A stretch of DNA of 64,000 bases, taken from positions 14,380,014 to 14,444,013 of the forward strand of contig CM028916.1 in the NCBI GenBank assembly GCA_016801845.1, read 5' to 3'. This stretch comes from Polydactylus sextarius. Lineage: Eukaryota; Chordata; Actinopteri; Polynemidae. The position numbers and the translations under genes were made by a program. Of this stretch, positions 28,201 through 41,523 are shown one piece after another (within the stretch, counting starts at the first letter, position 1; the number at the start of each line of letters is the position of its first letter). The notes under the pieces are model-generated. The model was not told the origin of the DNA, made no database searches, and worked only from the letters and a program-made list of their open reading frames with translations.

Positions 28201-29344
28201 GTTATAAGTGAGATGCTCACAGTAACAAATGGCAACTCTTGTCAACAGCATGAACTTCCTTGCCAACCTTGGATGTGCAATGAAATGTTAAACTTTAGAC
28301 AGAGGTCTGCAACTCCCCTTGTGTAGAAAATATTAGCTTATAGCTATTGCACAGTGTTCCAAAATACTGAAGTTGAATGAAAACAAAGTTATCACCTGTC
28401 GTAAGTCATGTGTGGAACAAAAGTGCACATAACTTTCAGAATATAGCACCATGGCTAAGCTTTTGTTTTCCCAGGTAATCAGGTTTTCTTTTTGTCCTTT
28501 TGCCAACCCCATGTTTAATTCTAATTCAATCAGCAAGTCCATATGTTGCAACTTTTTTTCTGTTTCAAGCATGGGGCCTATCAGGCTGTTGCATTAATCA
28601 TCCTTTTAAGCAAGCTCTCCCACCAGAATCCAACAGACTCATTAGCTGAACCTGAGATGTGGTAGTCATAAATCCTGATGGGGGTTGGCAATGGTATGTG
28701 ACAACCATGAGAGAAATTATCAGCTTGGTGATCCACCATGTTGGCTATTGCTAAGAGACAGCGTTGAGTTACTTACAAGGGAGTGATGCAAGGACGAGGA
28801 GACAGAGGTTAGGTGTCAACAGGCCCGTGCATCCAGTCCCCAGCATAGGTTGGTGGGTAGTGGGACCCTGACAGTGGGAGATGAATGGGAGGGAATTATC
28901 TACTCACTCGGCCAGATAATTGCTCCATTTGGCCCTGAGTTAGAGAATAGCTTCTAATTAGCTCCCTGCAGTCCCATGGACCTTCACTCCACCCCCCAAA
29001 GAAAACACTCTCACACATGTTGGAGGTTTAACCAACTGGATCACTTTGATGACACCTAAAAAGTAGCAAACTCTTCACCCAGTTGGCAGCATGTCTGATT
29101 TGAATGATTTTCCACTTTAAAAGAAAGAAAAAGTTCAGTGTTAGTAAACCCTGATTACCGATTTGGTGCAAGATGTCTTTCACACTGTAGCTGACCCATT
29201 TGAGTGAATGATTTGCAGATAAGCACCATCATCTTAGGTGTTTATCGTATGCAAATTATTTTGGAGTCACAAATGACAAGCAACATATGTAAAAGCTGCA
29301 GCCAAAGCTCTAAGTGTCTTATATAATCTTAAAATTTAAAAAGA
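19269..29344. other. intergenic desert, no gene recognised
   Basis: AT-rich non-coding DNA. An A-run lies near 22318-22331. Stretches at about 22.4-22.9, 24.65-25.05, 26.65-27.31 and 28.74-29.00 kb have balanced composition and many homeodomain-type cores, so they are candidate regulatory elements. Open frames of up to 145 codons near 22.5-23.0 and 26.9-27.3 kb show no domain and no sensible composition. A fragment near 20.82-21.24 kb may be another old fish repeat, but I could not identify it with confidence. Confidence 0.5.
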
Positions 29345-29820
29345 GTTTAACATTTTATAAAATGTGCTTTTTTGCCTTCTTGTCTAGAATTAAATGTGAA
29401 GATTGATATAGCTCTCATGAATATTTAGCAAATATGAAGCTAATGCCACAAGCTGCAAACTGAGGGAAATAGCTACTGGCTCTGTCAAGTAACAAAATCC
29501 ACACAGCAGCACCTTTAGAGCTCATTAGCTACCACATTATATCTGATCCATTTAATCCATAGAAAAAATATTGAGTTGTGGTTTTATAATACTCGCCAGA
29601 ACCAGTGGAAAGGACACCAGCAGAACTTCCAGGAAATAACTGATTCCTGCCAGGCATTAGTTTGGCGCATAACCACCTGTAAACCCACAAACTGTCATAT
29701 TTACACTTCGGTTTTTCTGGTGACTTAGTGCAAAATGTAATGTGTTAATTAGACAGCTTTAGCAGTGCTGATAAGGGGATTAGTGCACCTACTTTTGTTA
29801 AAGGAAAGAGCAGACAAGTA
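29345..29820 (+). mobile_element. long copy of the palindromic fish repeat
   Basis: This is the fullest copy of the family in the window. The left arm runs from about 29345: TTTGCCTTCTTG, AAATATGAAGCTAATGCC, CTGGCTCTGTCAAGTAAC, CACCTTTAGAGCTCATTAG, then GAGTTGTGGTTTTATA. The centre carries the CTTCCAGGAAATAACTG segment (about 29629). The right arm (about 29690-29820) repeats the inner left arm in reverse: TTTACACTTCGGTTTTTC, GTGTTAATTAGACAGC, then TTTTGTTAAAGG. Outer right sequences seem to be missing. No coding capacity is present, so it is non-autonomous. Family identity is from memory of percomorph sequence. Confidence 0.65.
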
Positions 29821-32800
29821 AATTTGCATTTCAGTTACTACACAAAACTTGAAGAACCTTTTGGGCTATTATCACCTTAGTGGTAATAAAGAAGTGAAGC
29901 GCTTCTTGTTGATTGGCAGTTTTCAGCATCAGTGGGGGAGGGGCATTTACTACTGAACTTCTCTAATTAGCATTCTGTTTATTTGTTCTCACAGTTTAAA
30001 ATCAACAAACTTCACCCATTTCCTCTTGTTGATAATAGAATCTTTAAACCAAGACTTTCAATGACAGTCTGGCTTACTGTCAAGACAATAGCTATAGTTA
30101 CACTGCAGCCAAGCTCACATTAAGAATTGTTGTTGGTTGGTTGTTGGTTGTAGTTTTTGGGGGTGTAAAACTTTAACCTTTGGTATGGTATTTTGCCAGA
30201 CTGTCTGCAAAGTCCGTCTGCAAATCTGGATTCAAAGATGAAGGTTAAAGGCAGAGAGGAACAAAAGTCATTTAGTAGTATTAAAGATCAAACAGTTACA
30301 ATGGGCCAGTTGGGACTTCTGTGTGGAAGATAACCTCCAGCATTGGCAGCAGTAGAAGGCGGTGACAGCTTTAGTGCACATGCCTGTGTCCCTGCGAGTG
30401 GACTGCATGGGGACCCCTGACATGTGGAAGCCTGCAGAGAGTGGCTCAGCTCTGGGCTGCCGTTAGGGTTGAGTGGGGTTAAAGTGGGTGATGATGGTTG
30501 GAAGGATAGAAGGATTGCAGAGGGTTTGAAGCATTGTGATAACCACCCCGACAACTTCTGCTGTTAACCTCGGATGTAATGAAGACAGTGGGCCGCAGAA
30601 GACATGGCATGAATTTGTTATGGCATGAAATGAACATACATGTGTTAAAAAGCAAGCAGGCAAACTAAGACTTAATGGAACACTTTGGATGTAGGAGATG
30701 ACAGCCACTACTGCCACTTCAACACAACAGTAACATAATGGTTAAAACAAGTGTTAACCTTCTCCCCTCTCACCTAGTAGTCATTTTTCATGGTAGACTC
30801 AGTTTCAGGTTGATATTTTCATATTTGTGGAATTCCATCTCATCTGTCAACTGTTTGTTTGAAGTGATTTGAGATATCCCAATGTAACCACAGGAACTAA
30901 GGACTGTAGAGATTTCATTGGCAGAGGGGTGGGGAATAATGGGAAAGGCACCCTGGGAAAATAAACTGCAGCCAGTGATCCTTGTATGCAACACAATCCT
31001 TTCTCAAACTCCCCTGTTTATGGATGTTGGGATTTCTATCAGCAAGTGTGACATATTTCTCATCCAGATCACATGACTGATTATCACAATAGAGGTAGTA
31101 TGTTTGGAGAGAGATGAGGAGCTCTGTGCACCTCAGGAAAATACTTAAACAGTCACAGAAAAAGGGATGGAGGTATCAGCAGAGACCATGTAGTGTATCA
31201 CGTATTTAGTCAGTTTACCATAAGAGAATTATCACTTTTCCATCAGAAGAAAGTTAAAGAAAATAAGGGGAAGGCGAACATAAAAGTTTACCATATACTG
31301 TACGTAGATATAGAATGTGTACTTCATTGTCCTCATTTATATGTTTTTATGAAGCAGGTTTTATGTGCTTGTGTTACATTCAGACCAATATAGAGCTTGA
31401 ATGGCATATAACCCAGTTTAGGTGACTTAAATACTGTATAAATCACCTTGTAAAGTTGGTATTGGTGAGTTGAAAATGTGTCACACATCACCTCTGGGAG
31501 AATGAGTGTAGCAGAGCTCAGCAAAGTGGATGGAGCTGATAAAGCTGGATTGTCTGGCTGTAATCAGACCCAGATGTGGTCAGGCCCTCACCATGGTGGT
31601 CCGACCACATCTGCTGCGTCAGGGGGAGGAGAAGAAGGGGGAGGTGGGTGTATGTGTGGGGGGGGGCACAGCTGGATGACCTTTGACCCAAAGAAGGGAA
31701 CCACGAGCCAAGGCTGACAGCTGCCATGGACGAGGCAGGCGACCTGCTATCATCTCCTTCACTCACATAGTTTACGACTGGGCTCAAATGTTTCGGATGA
31801 GCACTGTTTTGCTCAGCTGCTTTCAAATTCCTTCGATGTATTTATTATTGTTATTTATTATGTCCAGGTTTTGGACTTTTTTGTTATCACAGAATTGGTC
31901 ATTAAAATGAGTTGAGATTGTGTTTACTTCTGATAACAAAGAGGAGCTAATATGTCATGGAGATGGAGATAATGATTATATCTGTGTATCGACAGATGTG
32001 AAATATCTGGCTTGTGTATCAGCACCACGCTGGCTTCAGCATCCACAGACGATCTGTTTGAATGTGTTTGATATGATACATAGTTATGACCATGTTTATT
32101 GGCATGATTATGTTTTTACCTGTTATCTTGACGTTATCTTGGCATCTTGAACAAACTGCTTCATATTACTTTCACATTGCATATATGTATTCCAGCGTAC
32201 TTATGAGCTCACTTTTCCTCAACTTCTTGTACATGGGCAAGTTCAGAATCAATCTGATCTTGAAGAAGAAGGAAAAAAAAACATGAAAAATGCAAACATC
32301 TGTGTTGAATGGAATTGTTGTATTAGCAAGATCTAATGATAAAATAATACAACCCTGTTTTTCCCACATTTCTGTTTTGTATCTTCTTAAATGACATGAA
32401 TAAACACCATTTTACTGTGTCTTGTTTTTTTTCTTAACATTATACCTCTTAAAAACATGGATCAGACAAAGACATCTTGTAAATCCCCCCAATTTCTGAA
32501 GCTGTCAGCAAAGGCTAGGAGCAAAAAGGCCCAGTAGAGCAATCACTGCAGCAAGTAAACTGACTGACATTATCTCCACGTTCACTATTAACCCAGGGGC
32601 AGGAACTGTAGCTTGATGATGGACAGCCTTGTGGTTGAAGCTTGCCTGGGGCTATTAGTAGATCATTGGAGGAATTACTTTTCCCTTCACGTCCTCTACT
32701 GTCCTTGTAGAGGAAAAAAGGATATTGATGTGATTCAGCTGTTAAATGGGGAAAATAAGATAGCTGCTGAGGTTATCCACATTTATTCCACATTCACAAG

Positions 32801-35601
32801 ATGTGTAATTCCAAAAATGACAAGGACATTTGTTATGTAGCCACAGTTTTGCAAGATGACATATTCTTTTTTTTTCATATTATGTCAGTCTTATATTCAC
32901 TTTTCTGAATATTTCATCATGATTATTTCTGCACATTTTTGCATTTGCCCCGCATTGGACCTTTTGTATTTTCATTTTTTGGAAAATCTCACCTTTTTTT
33001 TTGAATTTGTTTTACATCTTCCATCAGTAGCACACACGGTAACACTCCATTTCAGTCAAAAAGGTGATATTGTTTATCACACAGAGTCCTTTCATATCTG
33101 GTCTTGATGGATACAGAGGGCAGGCAGTCAAACATAATTCCCTATACTTCAGACTTGTGTAGTGCAGCGATAGGGGTGAGTCGACATCACTATGGCAGCG
33201 GGCACTCTATCTCCTGTGCTTGATGATGGAGTTGCCATAAAAAAAGAGATTTATCTGTCTTCGCGACGCCAGAGAGGAACGAGGTGCTGCATAACGTATT
33301 GCCTCAACGACCTGTCTCCTTAGTTTCACTGCTTCAGGTGCCTCATACTTCCCTCCTTGCACCCCCTCATTTTACTACAGTGAAGGTATGCATTTATCAA
33401 GAGGAATAGACCTAAATCATTTCTTACACTCAAGCTAGGGGTTGGAATGCCAGAGCTGATATGGCTGAACACACTTGTGCTTGAGTGTGCATGCTTGCTT
33501 CTGTGCATGCCTCTGTTCAGGTGCAGTATTTCTTGTTGCCGTACAAGTTCTCACTTCAGTGCGGTCTAAAGGACGTGAGCGATGATTTCAGGTAGCTAAG
33601 GTAAGAAAACCAACTATATACAGTTAATTTGATGATTCTGAGTCACCTGACCTGTGTGATTTTTTTAAAGCAACAATACATGCATTATTTCAGGTACCTT
33701 TTTTATGGCTGTTATATTTAGAGCAAAAACAACATTCCATAAATCTCTATATTTGGATGTTAATTTGTGAGTTCAGACATAAGGCAATTGTTGCCTGCAC
33801 AAAGGTTATTGCCAACTGCCATCTGCCACGGTGAATTAACCCATCATCACCTTCAATGTATTATAGAATGAATTATGAGCTGACTTGAAGTACAGGTTGC
33901 TGTGAAGTTTGGCATCCAGGCGCGCCCATGGTGAAACCTGTATTTTGTAAACGGATTCAAAACAAAGATACACAGAGAGGAAATTCTTTTATTCTTTCTA
34001 AATTATACCCTTTAAAAGGTAAACAACAAATAGAAAGAAATCTATGACTAAAGTAGCAAAGAAGTCAACTAAGTGCCACTATATAAAGCAACACAAGTGG
34101 ATAGGTAATAATTAAAAATATAGTGGATTTAAAAAATATATATATATAATTGTACATATTGTAATTAAATGCATAGCAACAATCCAGCAAAAAAATATCT
34201 GTTTGTTTTGACCAATAATGTCTTGTAATAACACATAAAGTTGACCATGTCTGTAGAAAGCACATATGCAGAGTTTGACCAAAAAAAAAAAAAAAAATCT
34301 CACTGTAATATAATAAATTACTCAGTGTCCATCTTTCACTAGCCAAATTTAAGTAAAAGTGTTTTTTGTCTAGTAGAGAAAAAGAGCAAAAGAGGAGTGA
34401 TGTAGTTCAGGAGGGATGTGCATACTTTCTTGTTTTTTTCTGACATCTTGTTCTCAGCACCCCACACTCCATTACATAAGTGCGATAACACCCCAGACCA
34501 TGGTAAAAGAAATCGGGAAGAAAAAAGATAGAGAGCGCTAAGGCACCTCCTTCAGAGCTCAGGCATTTCCTTCTGGGATATCCCCCTTTTATGACCTCTG
34601 AGGGGAAAAGGAGAGATGGTGGAGAGGAAAAAGTGAATGTAAAACTGGCAGAGTCCATTAAGGCGTGTCCTCCTGAGAGTTGGAGGGGTAGCAAGATACA
34701 ATGACCTTTAATGGATTTGAGTGACAGGCAGTCAGTGCTGGATCAGCCGACAAGGAGTGGCTGGAAAGAGGCCCTTTCTCTATTGTTCTCTCTGTGACGT
34801 TCCCTGCCATGCTTCACTGAGGGCAGGTGCTTTAGGGTGTCAAAATAGGAAGACCCACGGACAGGCTTGGCTGCTGTCCATGCTCCTCTGACATATGACA
34901 AAAGCTACACGCTCACCTCAGCACAAAAGGGAGACCAAAAGTGAGAGTAGGTCGTTTACAAAGAGCTGCTATACTCCATTCTTTGCTTAAACGGGAAAGG
35001 GCTGACTAACCTTTAGACCCAAATGAGTGTACTCTGGAAAGATGTGGTCATCTCCTCTTTCTTCTTTTGAGAGTCTGCCAAAATATGGACAGCACACTGA
35101 TAGCTCTCTTTCCACAAACGATGATAAATGATCACCTTTAAACAAGGTGCATAATTATATTTTGTCCTGACCAAACCAAACTGACATATAGCTGTTTTGC
35201 TGACTTTAAAGCATCAGTAAACATTAAGTAATCAGAGATTTTTGGTGCTTTTTTAAAAATATTATTATTGAATCATGTATTAAAGTATAAATGAATGTGT
35301 CAGCAGGTACAATATGAGGCAAATAGAAGTTGCAGATAAAGAGTGGCAAAGTAGAACACAACAACACTGTCCAAAAAGAAAGAGCCAAGTTGTTATCAAA
35401 GCCCAAGTGATTATTTTCCACAAGATTTTCCTGTCAGGATGTTATGAATGTCTCCATGTTCAGTGGTCGGTGATAAATGGTGTCGCTTTTGCTGGGCTGA
35501 TGTCATATAACAGCCTCAAGGCCCGACTTCCCCTTCAGTAAGTGTGCGCTGAAGGATGCACTCGCTGTGTCCTGTCCAGGGCAAGACTTGTGTGACATGT
35601 G

Positions 35602-35603
<2 letters not shown>

Positions 35604-35641
<38 letters not shown>
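35604..35641. repeat. (TG)n microsatellite
   Basis: Nineteen perfect TG units. They create spurious poly-(His-Thr) open frames on the minus strand. Confidence 0.95.
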
Positions 35642-35644
<3 letters not shown>

Positions 35645-38492
35645 GGTATATAGATGGCTTTGTGTTTTCCATACCTTCCATTGCTGTAAAAAGTCTTGGG
35701 GGATTGTAGCCATCGGTAACCCACATGTTTCCCCCTTTTTAAGTTTCAGAAGCCTGAACACATTTCTGTACAGAAGCAATTAGATCTATCATCATTACAG
35801 CTGTGCAGAGAGCCATTATTTATACTAGTTACTGCCTTATTGATTATATTTCATCCCAAGTATGTGCAACGTGAGGGTGGAATGTATTTATGTTGGCAGC
35901 AAAAAACATTTCTCCTACCATAATGTATGCTATGGCATTAAATTAACAAGTCTCTATACTTTGTTTGTTTTCATAGTATATCTAGCCTTTACTTTACATC
36001 TGGGTGATTGGGGTAGGTTTCCTGCTGTGTAAAGAAACCCATAGCAGGAATGTCACTGATTTCTAACTAAAATGTGTATTCAACACCAACACTTATATCC
36101 TGGGATATGTTCTCAGTATGGGAAGTGACCTTTCATGTCTCTGGGTTCATCCCTGCTTAGCACTTCATCCATCCATAGCTCTATTCACAGGAGGCATGAG
36201 ACATTTTAGATTAGTCTTTTGAGCTCTAAGAGAACCAATACTTGATTTTCAACAGAAATGTTTTAATCTTCCTTCCAAAATCAAAAACATAAAAAGAAAT
36301 AATGTAAGAAATTATTATTTCCCGTCAGTCTGCCCTGATGTTAGCGTGTCTGGCTAATAATTATAGCTGCAATAGTTTAGTTTAGTATAAAGTTACTTTC
36401 AAGGCCATACATTACATTAAACTATCATATCAATGACAATAGTTTTGTTTCACCTAAATTGCTACAAAAAATTAGGCTAACATTAGCTGCTCTGTCTGCT
36501 TTATTGGACAAAGTAAACTTTGAACACCATCTAACAATTTAGAAAAACTACACCAGTTAACCAGATTATGATTTACAAGGAAATAACCATTGATATGTAC
36601 TCAGTGTGCCTACTAAACTAGCCTACTAGTCAAACTAGCTTTACACTACAATGCCAGAACAATGTTATTGTTGTTTGGTAAAATGTGTTTTGTCTAAGTC
36701 GTGTTCAGTCTAAATCTAGATTCTCAAAGAGTCAGCAGGGACCAAACATTTAATCATATAAATTCATCATTTAGCTAAGAACAGCTGATGAAATCTGTCC
36801 GCAATAATTGCTGGTAGTCAAGGGTTATGAAGATTAACAACAGGGAAAAAAAGTAATCAGGGTGGAGCTTAGTTAATGATCATTTTCTCCCATGTGATCA
36901 GATATTTGTGACTTCAAACTGTGAGAAATGTATGATTTATTAATGAGGCTACTATAATGTGTTCATCCTTGGAGACACATGTATTAAAGGGTTAATTGTA
37001 ACTTGATTCCAATGCACTTTCACGACTTCCGTCTTAGAGATTGTAGTTTTGACTGAGATACTCCGAAAAGTTGATTTTATATCCGCCTGAGTGTTCATGT
37101 GTATGTGAGTCAGTGCATTCTTTTGGGATACTTTCTCTTATTTTCCTCTTAACTTTATCACCTCTGTCAGTGTTGGGGAGATTGCAGGCTGACTAAGTTT
37201 TCCCCAATGCCAGGGGAGTCTGTGGCCATTGTTCTAGGCTCTGACGGCAGCAGAGCTGTCGTTGATGGACAACACCACTGATTCCCTTGTGCTTCCTGTA
37301 CAGACGCAGACAGAGCTCACAGTTTGCTTCGCTGCTCTTATCGTGCATGTAACTGTGCCAGGAGAGAAGAAAAAGAAGGGGAAGCTCGGGGAGTATTAAG
37401 AGCAAGAAGAGGGGTTTTTCCTTTATGCTCTTTTGCTTGACAAAAAGCCAATATCCTATCTGAGTCAGTGACTGAAGTGGTTGCATATTAGTTTCAGTAT
37501 GTGTATTATTTGTAGCAGAAATGGAAGCTAAAATACCACTTTCATTACAATTCTGTTTCTCCCTGTTTGGGCACGACAAGATGCAAGATTGTTGCTACTG
37601 ATAAGATAAGAATGTAGCCGTCGCCTGCTCTGGTTGCTAGTGTAGAGGGAGGAAATGCCTATCTGATGGGGTTTTCAAATTGGATTTTGAATGGCCAGAC
37701 AGGGAAGGAGAAAAATATTTACACTATTGACATCTCCATCTGTGGGAGTTGTAGTCGTGGTGTCTGGTCAGTAATATAATGATACAACAGAAACACATAA
37801 AGTGAAGCAGTTGAAGTTCACAAGATTGATAAGATTTGACTAAAGGTTATTTGGTGTAATATTTAATATACTAGAAAGTCTCACTTCTCATTTTATTTGT
37901 AAAATGTGTTTATAACTTGTCGCCAGTGTGTGACACATAATGCAAACTTTAGTATCAGTCTATCAGTGACGCTCTAGAATTAGTGATGTACATAGAAGGA
38001 CTGTTTGTCATGAAAAGACTGGCCACCGACCCATTTTAGGTCAGCTCCAGCATTACAGTAATATTAGTCAGCTTAAAAACAAAAGACTGTGAGCATGTGG
38101 GCAGAGGAAGATTGACTAAATCTGTCAAGGGCCTGTGGAAGTGGGTTTCAAAGCCATAAACCTTTTCTCCAAGATACTAGGCTCATTTAGGATGAAAAGA
38201 TTCAAACCACACAAAACTAAATTGTTAGTTACATTACTGCTTTGAAATAAAGCCTGACGAGAACATGTGGAGTCATCGTCCTTTTATTGCCCGTATCAGA
38301 ATCCTGTGTATACCCCCACAGCGACGGGGGATATGGACCAAGCTGGCTTATGCGTCCGCTCTGTCTTTCTGGCCTTACTGCTCACTAACATGTATCACAC
38401 CAAAATTATTTCTCATTACCTTCAAAGAAAATGCTTCTGAGTCACAACGTCCAGATCAGATATCATGAGTGAGGCTTGTATTCAAGTTTTAA

Positions 38493-38493
<1 letters not shown>

Positions 38494-38564
<71 letters not shown>
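38494..38564. repeat. (TA)n-(TG)n compound microsatellite
   Basis: A perfect (TA)24 run (38494-38541) passes directly into TG repeats (38542-38564). The TA part can extrude as a cruciform, and the TG part is an alternating purine-pyrimidine (Z-prone) tract. Confidence 0.95.
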
Positions 38565-39279
38565 CTGTGCTAATTCTGCTACCGTACACACTTCACACAC
38601 TCCAGAGAAGGGCCAGAGAAGGAAGCCACTATGACAACCTTGCTTATCATATCATAGATCACTCACACAAAGCTACTATTGTGTTTATTTTTCTTAGCTG
38701 TAACAGTATTTCCTGTGCGCAACCAGGACTGTTTGAGTCCCTCTCTCAGTTGCTTTGCTAAATACCAAAAAAGCACCAACAGAAGCCGAATGCGAGACAT
38801 TTAAGAGTGGGCTGACTTACTGGACTTTTGACCTTACTGTCAAGCAGTTGTCAGACCCCATATGTTTGTCCTCTCATATGGCAAAGGCGAGTCAATTATT
38901 GAGAAAGTGCACGGACAGAGAGGTCAATGTCTTGTTCTAGAGGTTAAATCAAGTGAGTAACCTCCACACTGAAGATTGATGGTTGCGTCATGACAGCCAT
39001 TGAAACACACAGCCTGGGATTTTTGTAAATTTTGCAGTGGCCGGCAGCCCTGGCTCTAAATTTGAGGGAGGTGCTGTGCCAGGTGGCAGAAGTACAGAGC
39101 TGTTTATTTCTGTGAACTGCTGGGGACTGCAGACCTGCAAGCAGACCCAGCGCTTTCATGTTTCCCCATACAGCATGCCCTATGCAATCGGCCTGCCTGT
39201 TATGAGTATGAAGTAAACAAAACATTAGGTCATCATAAATCACTGGCCAATGACATGTCTGGAGCTGAGATTAGACAAG

Positions 39280-39560
39280 CAGAGTAGAGCAGTGGCGTAC
39301 AGAGCAGAGAAGCCAGCTTCTCGTCCTGCAGCCTGCAGCTAATTCTCTCCTCCTCGGTCCCAATGTGTAAGATCATTATTAAAATTGCAGCTCAATTAAG
39401 ATAAGGCTAAATTACTTTCTCTGTCTCCCGCTTTGATGTTCAGGGGATTTTTCTTCTTTCTACAGTTTAAAAACAGGCAGTTTAAAAGGAGCAAGGGGGG
39501 AGACAATCGCTTTGAGCGCGCTTTGATGTTGGAGTCGCGGCATTGCATGGGGTTTGGGTT
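39280..39560. promoter_or_regulatory. candidate conserved non-coding element
   Basis: A complex block with a homeodomain core CAATTA (39393-39398) immediately followed by a GATA-type site GATAAGG (39400-39406), plus further ATTA cores nearby and retained CpGs (for example GAGCGCGC near 39516). There is no ORF or repeat. The call is by composition only. Confidence 0.25.
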
Positions 39561-41370
39561 TGATTGGAAATGTGCATGATTATTTTTTGTGAGGTTTTTT
39601 TTTTTTTGGACAAAAAGCTCCATTTTCAAAAGTGAATGCTACATCCCATTTGTTTCATTGCAAAGACAATTTAATCTTTTGGCTGAACGTGTAGGAGCTG
39701 TGAGTGAGCATTTCTATGTGTATGTGTGTTACATTCCACTTCTCCTGAACTCTTCATCTTGGTTGCCACAGATCCTGAGCACTGAAACGTGATTTCTTCT
39801 TCTCTTTTTTTTTTTTCCTGGGTCCGCCCATGTCTATGTTGAATCATTATAATTGAACTTGTTTCCTACTGTGTGAAGAGAACAGTGCATAGACCAAAGG
39901 GTGCAGCGTGTGTATGAAAACCTCTACTGGATAAAACTCTGTTTGTTCAGTACCACTACAAGATCCTATTGCCACTGGCAAGAGATACTGTAAAGCAATA
40001 CAATGCTAATGTGCAGTAGGAGAAGAGGAATCATATGTCTTGATGTTTGATTTACATTTGGAACATTTCAACGCTTTGCCTTCCAGCATATAATTTGTTT
40101 TGATAATATAATAAAAGCAATATCATAAAAAGTATCTGTTTGCATTTTATTATAGGTATAATTTTTCACCGCAACTACTTCAAATGTTTAGCCCCACCAT
40201 CCATTGTTCATCCTTGTTCTCTTTGTCTTAAAGTTCATGTATTTGCCTGACTTCTCACTGTAAACACAATGGCTGAGACATCAGAGGCCCCTGGACTGGG
40301 GATGTTTATATGAGCAGAGAGCCTGGAGATGGAACAGAGATACGAGTGCTGATCTGTGAAAGGAAGCACCGCTGTATCGCTGCTGCTCGCCATCACACAC
40401 AAACACCATCTGGATGCCTCTCACCAGAAGGGAGAAAGACCTCACACCTGCACACCTCTCACAGAAACACATGCAGAAGCACAAAGATATTATTTGAAAT
40501 TGTCCAAGCTGTTAGTAATGCCACAAGTGCAAAGTAAAAGCCATTTACTCTCAGTTAAAGTGAAAAAGTGGGGAAACTTAAAACAGGCTTTAGTTTCTAA
40601 AGCGTCACATTGACTAAAACACTGAGCGTCATCAGCCACGTTTCTCTGATCTTCTGTGTCACTAGTTCTGTCTTTGTGTCTACACATCAAACTCTACTAA
40701 CTCAAGTCTGTAATCTTCATCTTCATTATTATTTTTCCATTTCTCTCTCATCCTTGACTTTCTTCACCTCAGACTTTGATTTTGGAATGCTCTTTACATG
40801 GCAACCAAGCATGAAAATGGAAAAAAGAAAAAAAGACTGACCTAGAGAAAATTAGTTAACTGGCAGTAGAGTAAACAACGTGCCGCTGAAAAAGCCTGTC
40901 AGGAGGAGGGTTTTTCCTCTCAGAGGTCAGAGGGCAGTTTGTCCTTTGACACTTGCTCAGACAATTGACATTTGAGATACATTTTGGAAAGAGCAGTGTT
41001 TTGTTTGTCATGTGTAGGATTGATGTATGTGTTTAAACATTGGTACATTTTGCTAAAACTATGAAAATCCTCCTTTTGTAGTCATATTTTTTAGATTCCG
41101 GTTTTGTTCTGCGTTTTACATTTTATTACTTCAACAATCTTGTACAGTATGTTGATACTGATTCAGATCAAGGAAACATCTGTATTAGCGCTGCCAACAG
41201 GATCCATGTGGTGAGAACGTGTGTGTTGCACACGAACTCTATTTTTTTAATTAACTTACATTGCCACAGAAACTGTGAAAATTTGCAGTAGTTGTGGTTT
41301 AGGTCAGTGTTATTCTTTCCTTTTCTTTTCACTCGCCTGTGTTTCACCCCACACTCCATTCTGCTTAGTA

Positions 41371-41372
<2 letters not shown>

Positions 41373-41426
<54 letters not shown>

Positions 41427-41475
41427 TGAGTGAGTGTGCGTGTGCGTGTGCGTGCATGCTTGTGTATGTGTGTGT

Positions 41476-41515
<40 letters not shown>

Positions 41516-41523
41516 AAGTAGTA
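41373..41523. repeat. (TG)n and (TAG)n compound microsatellite
   Basis: A near-perfect TG run (41373-41424) and degenerate TG variants (to about 41476) are followed by (TAG)n at 41477-41515. The poly-Leu/poly-His open frame across it on the minus strand is an artefact of the repeat. Confidence 0.95.

Noticed and set aside
35503..35779. Minus-strand His-Thr-rich frames
   Set aside because: Translation of the TG microsatellite.
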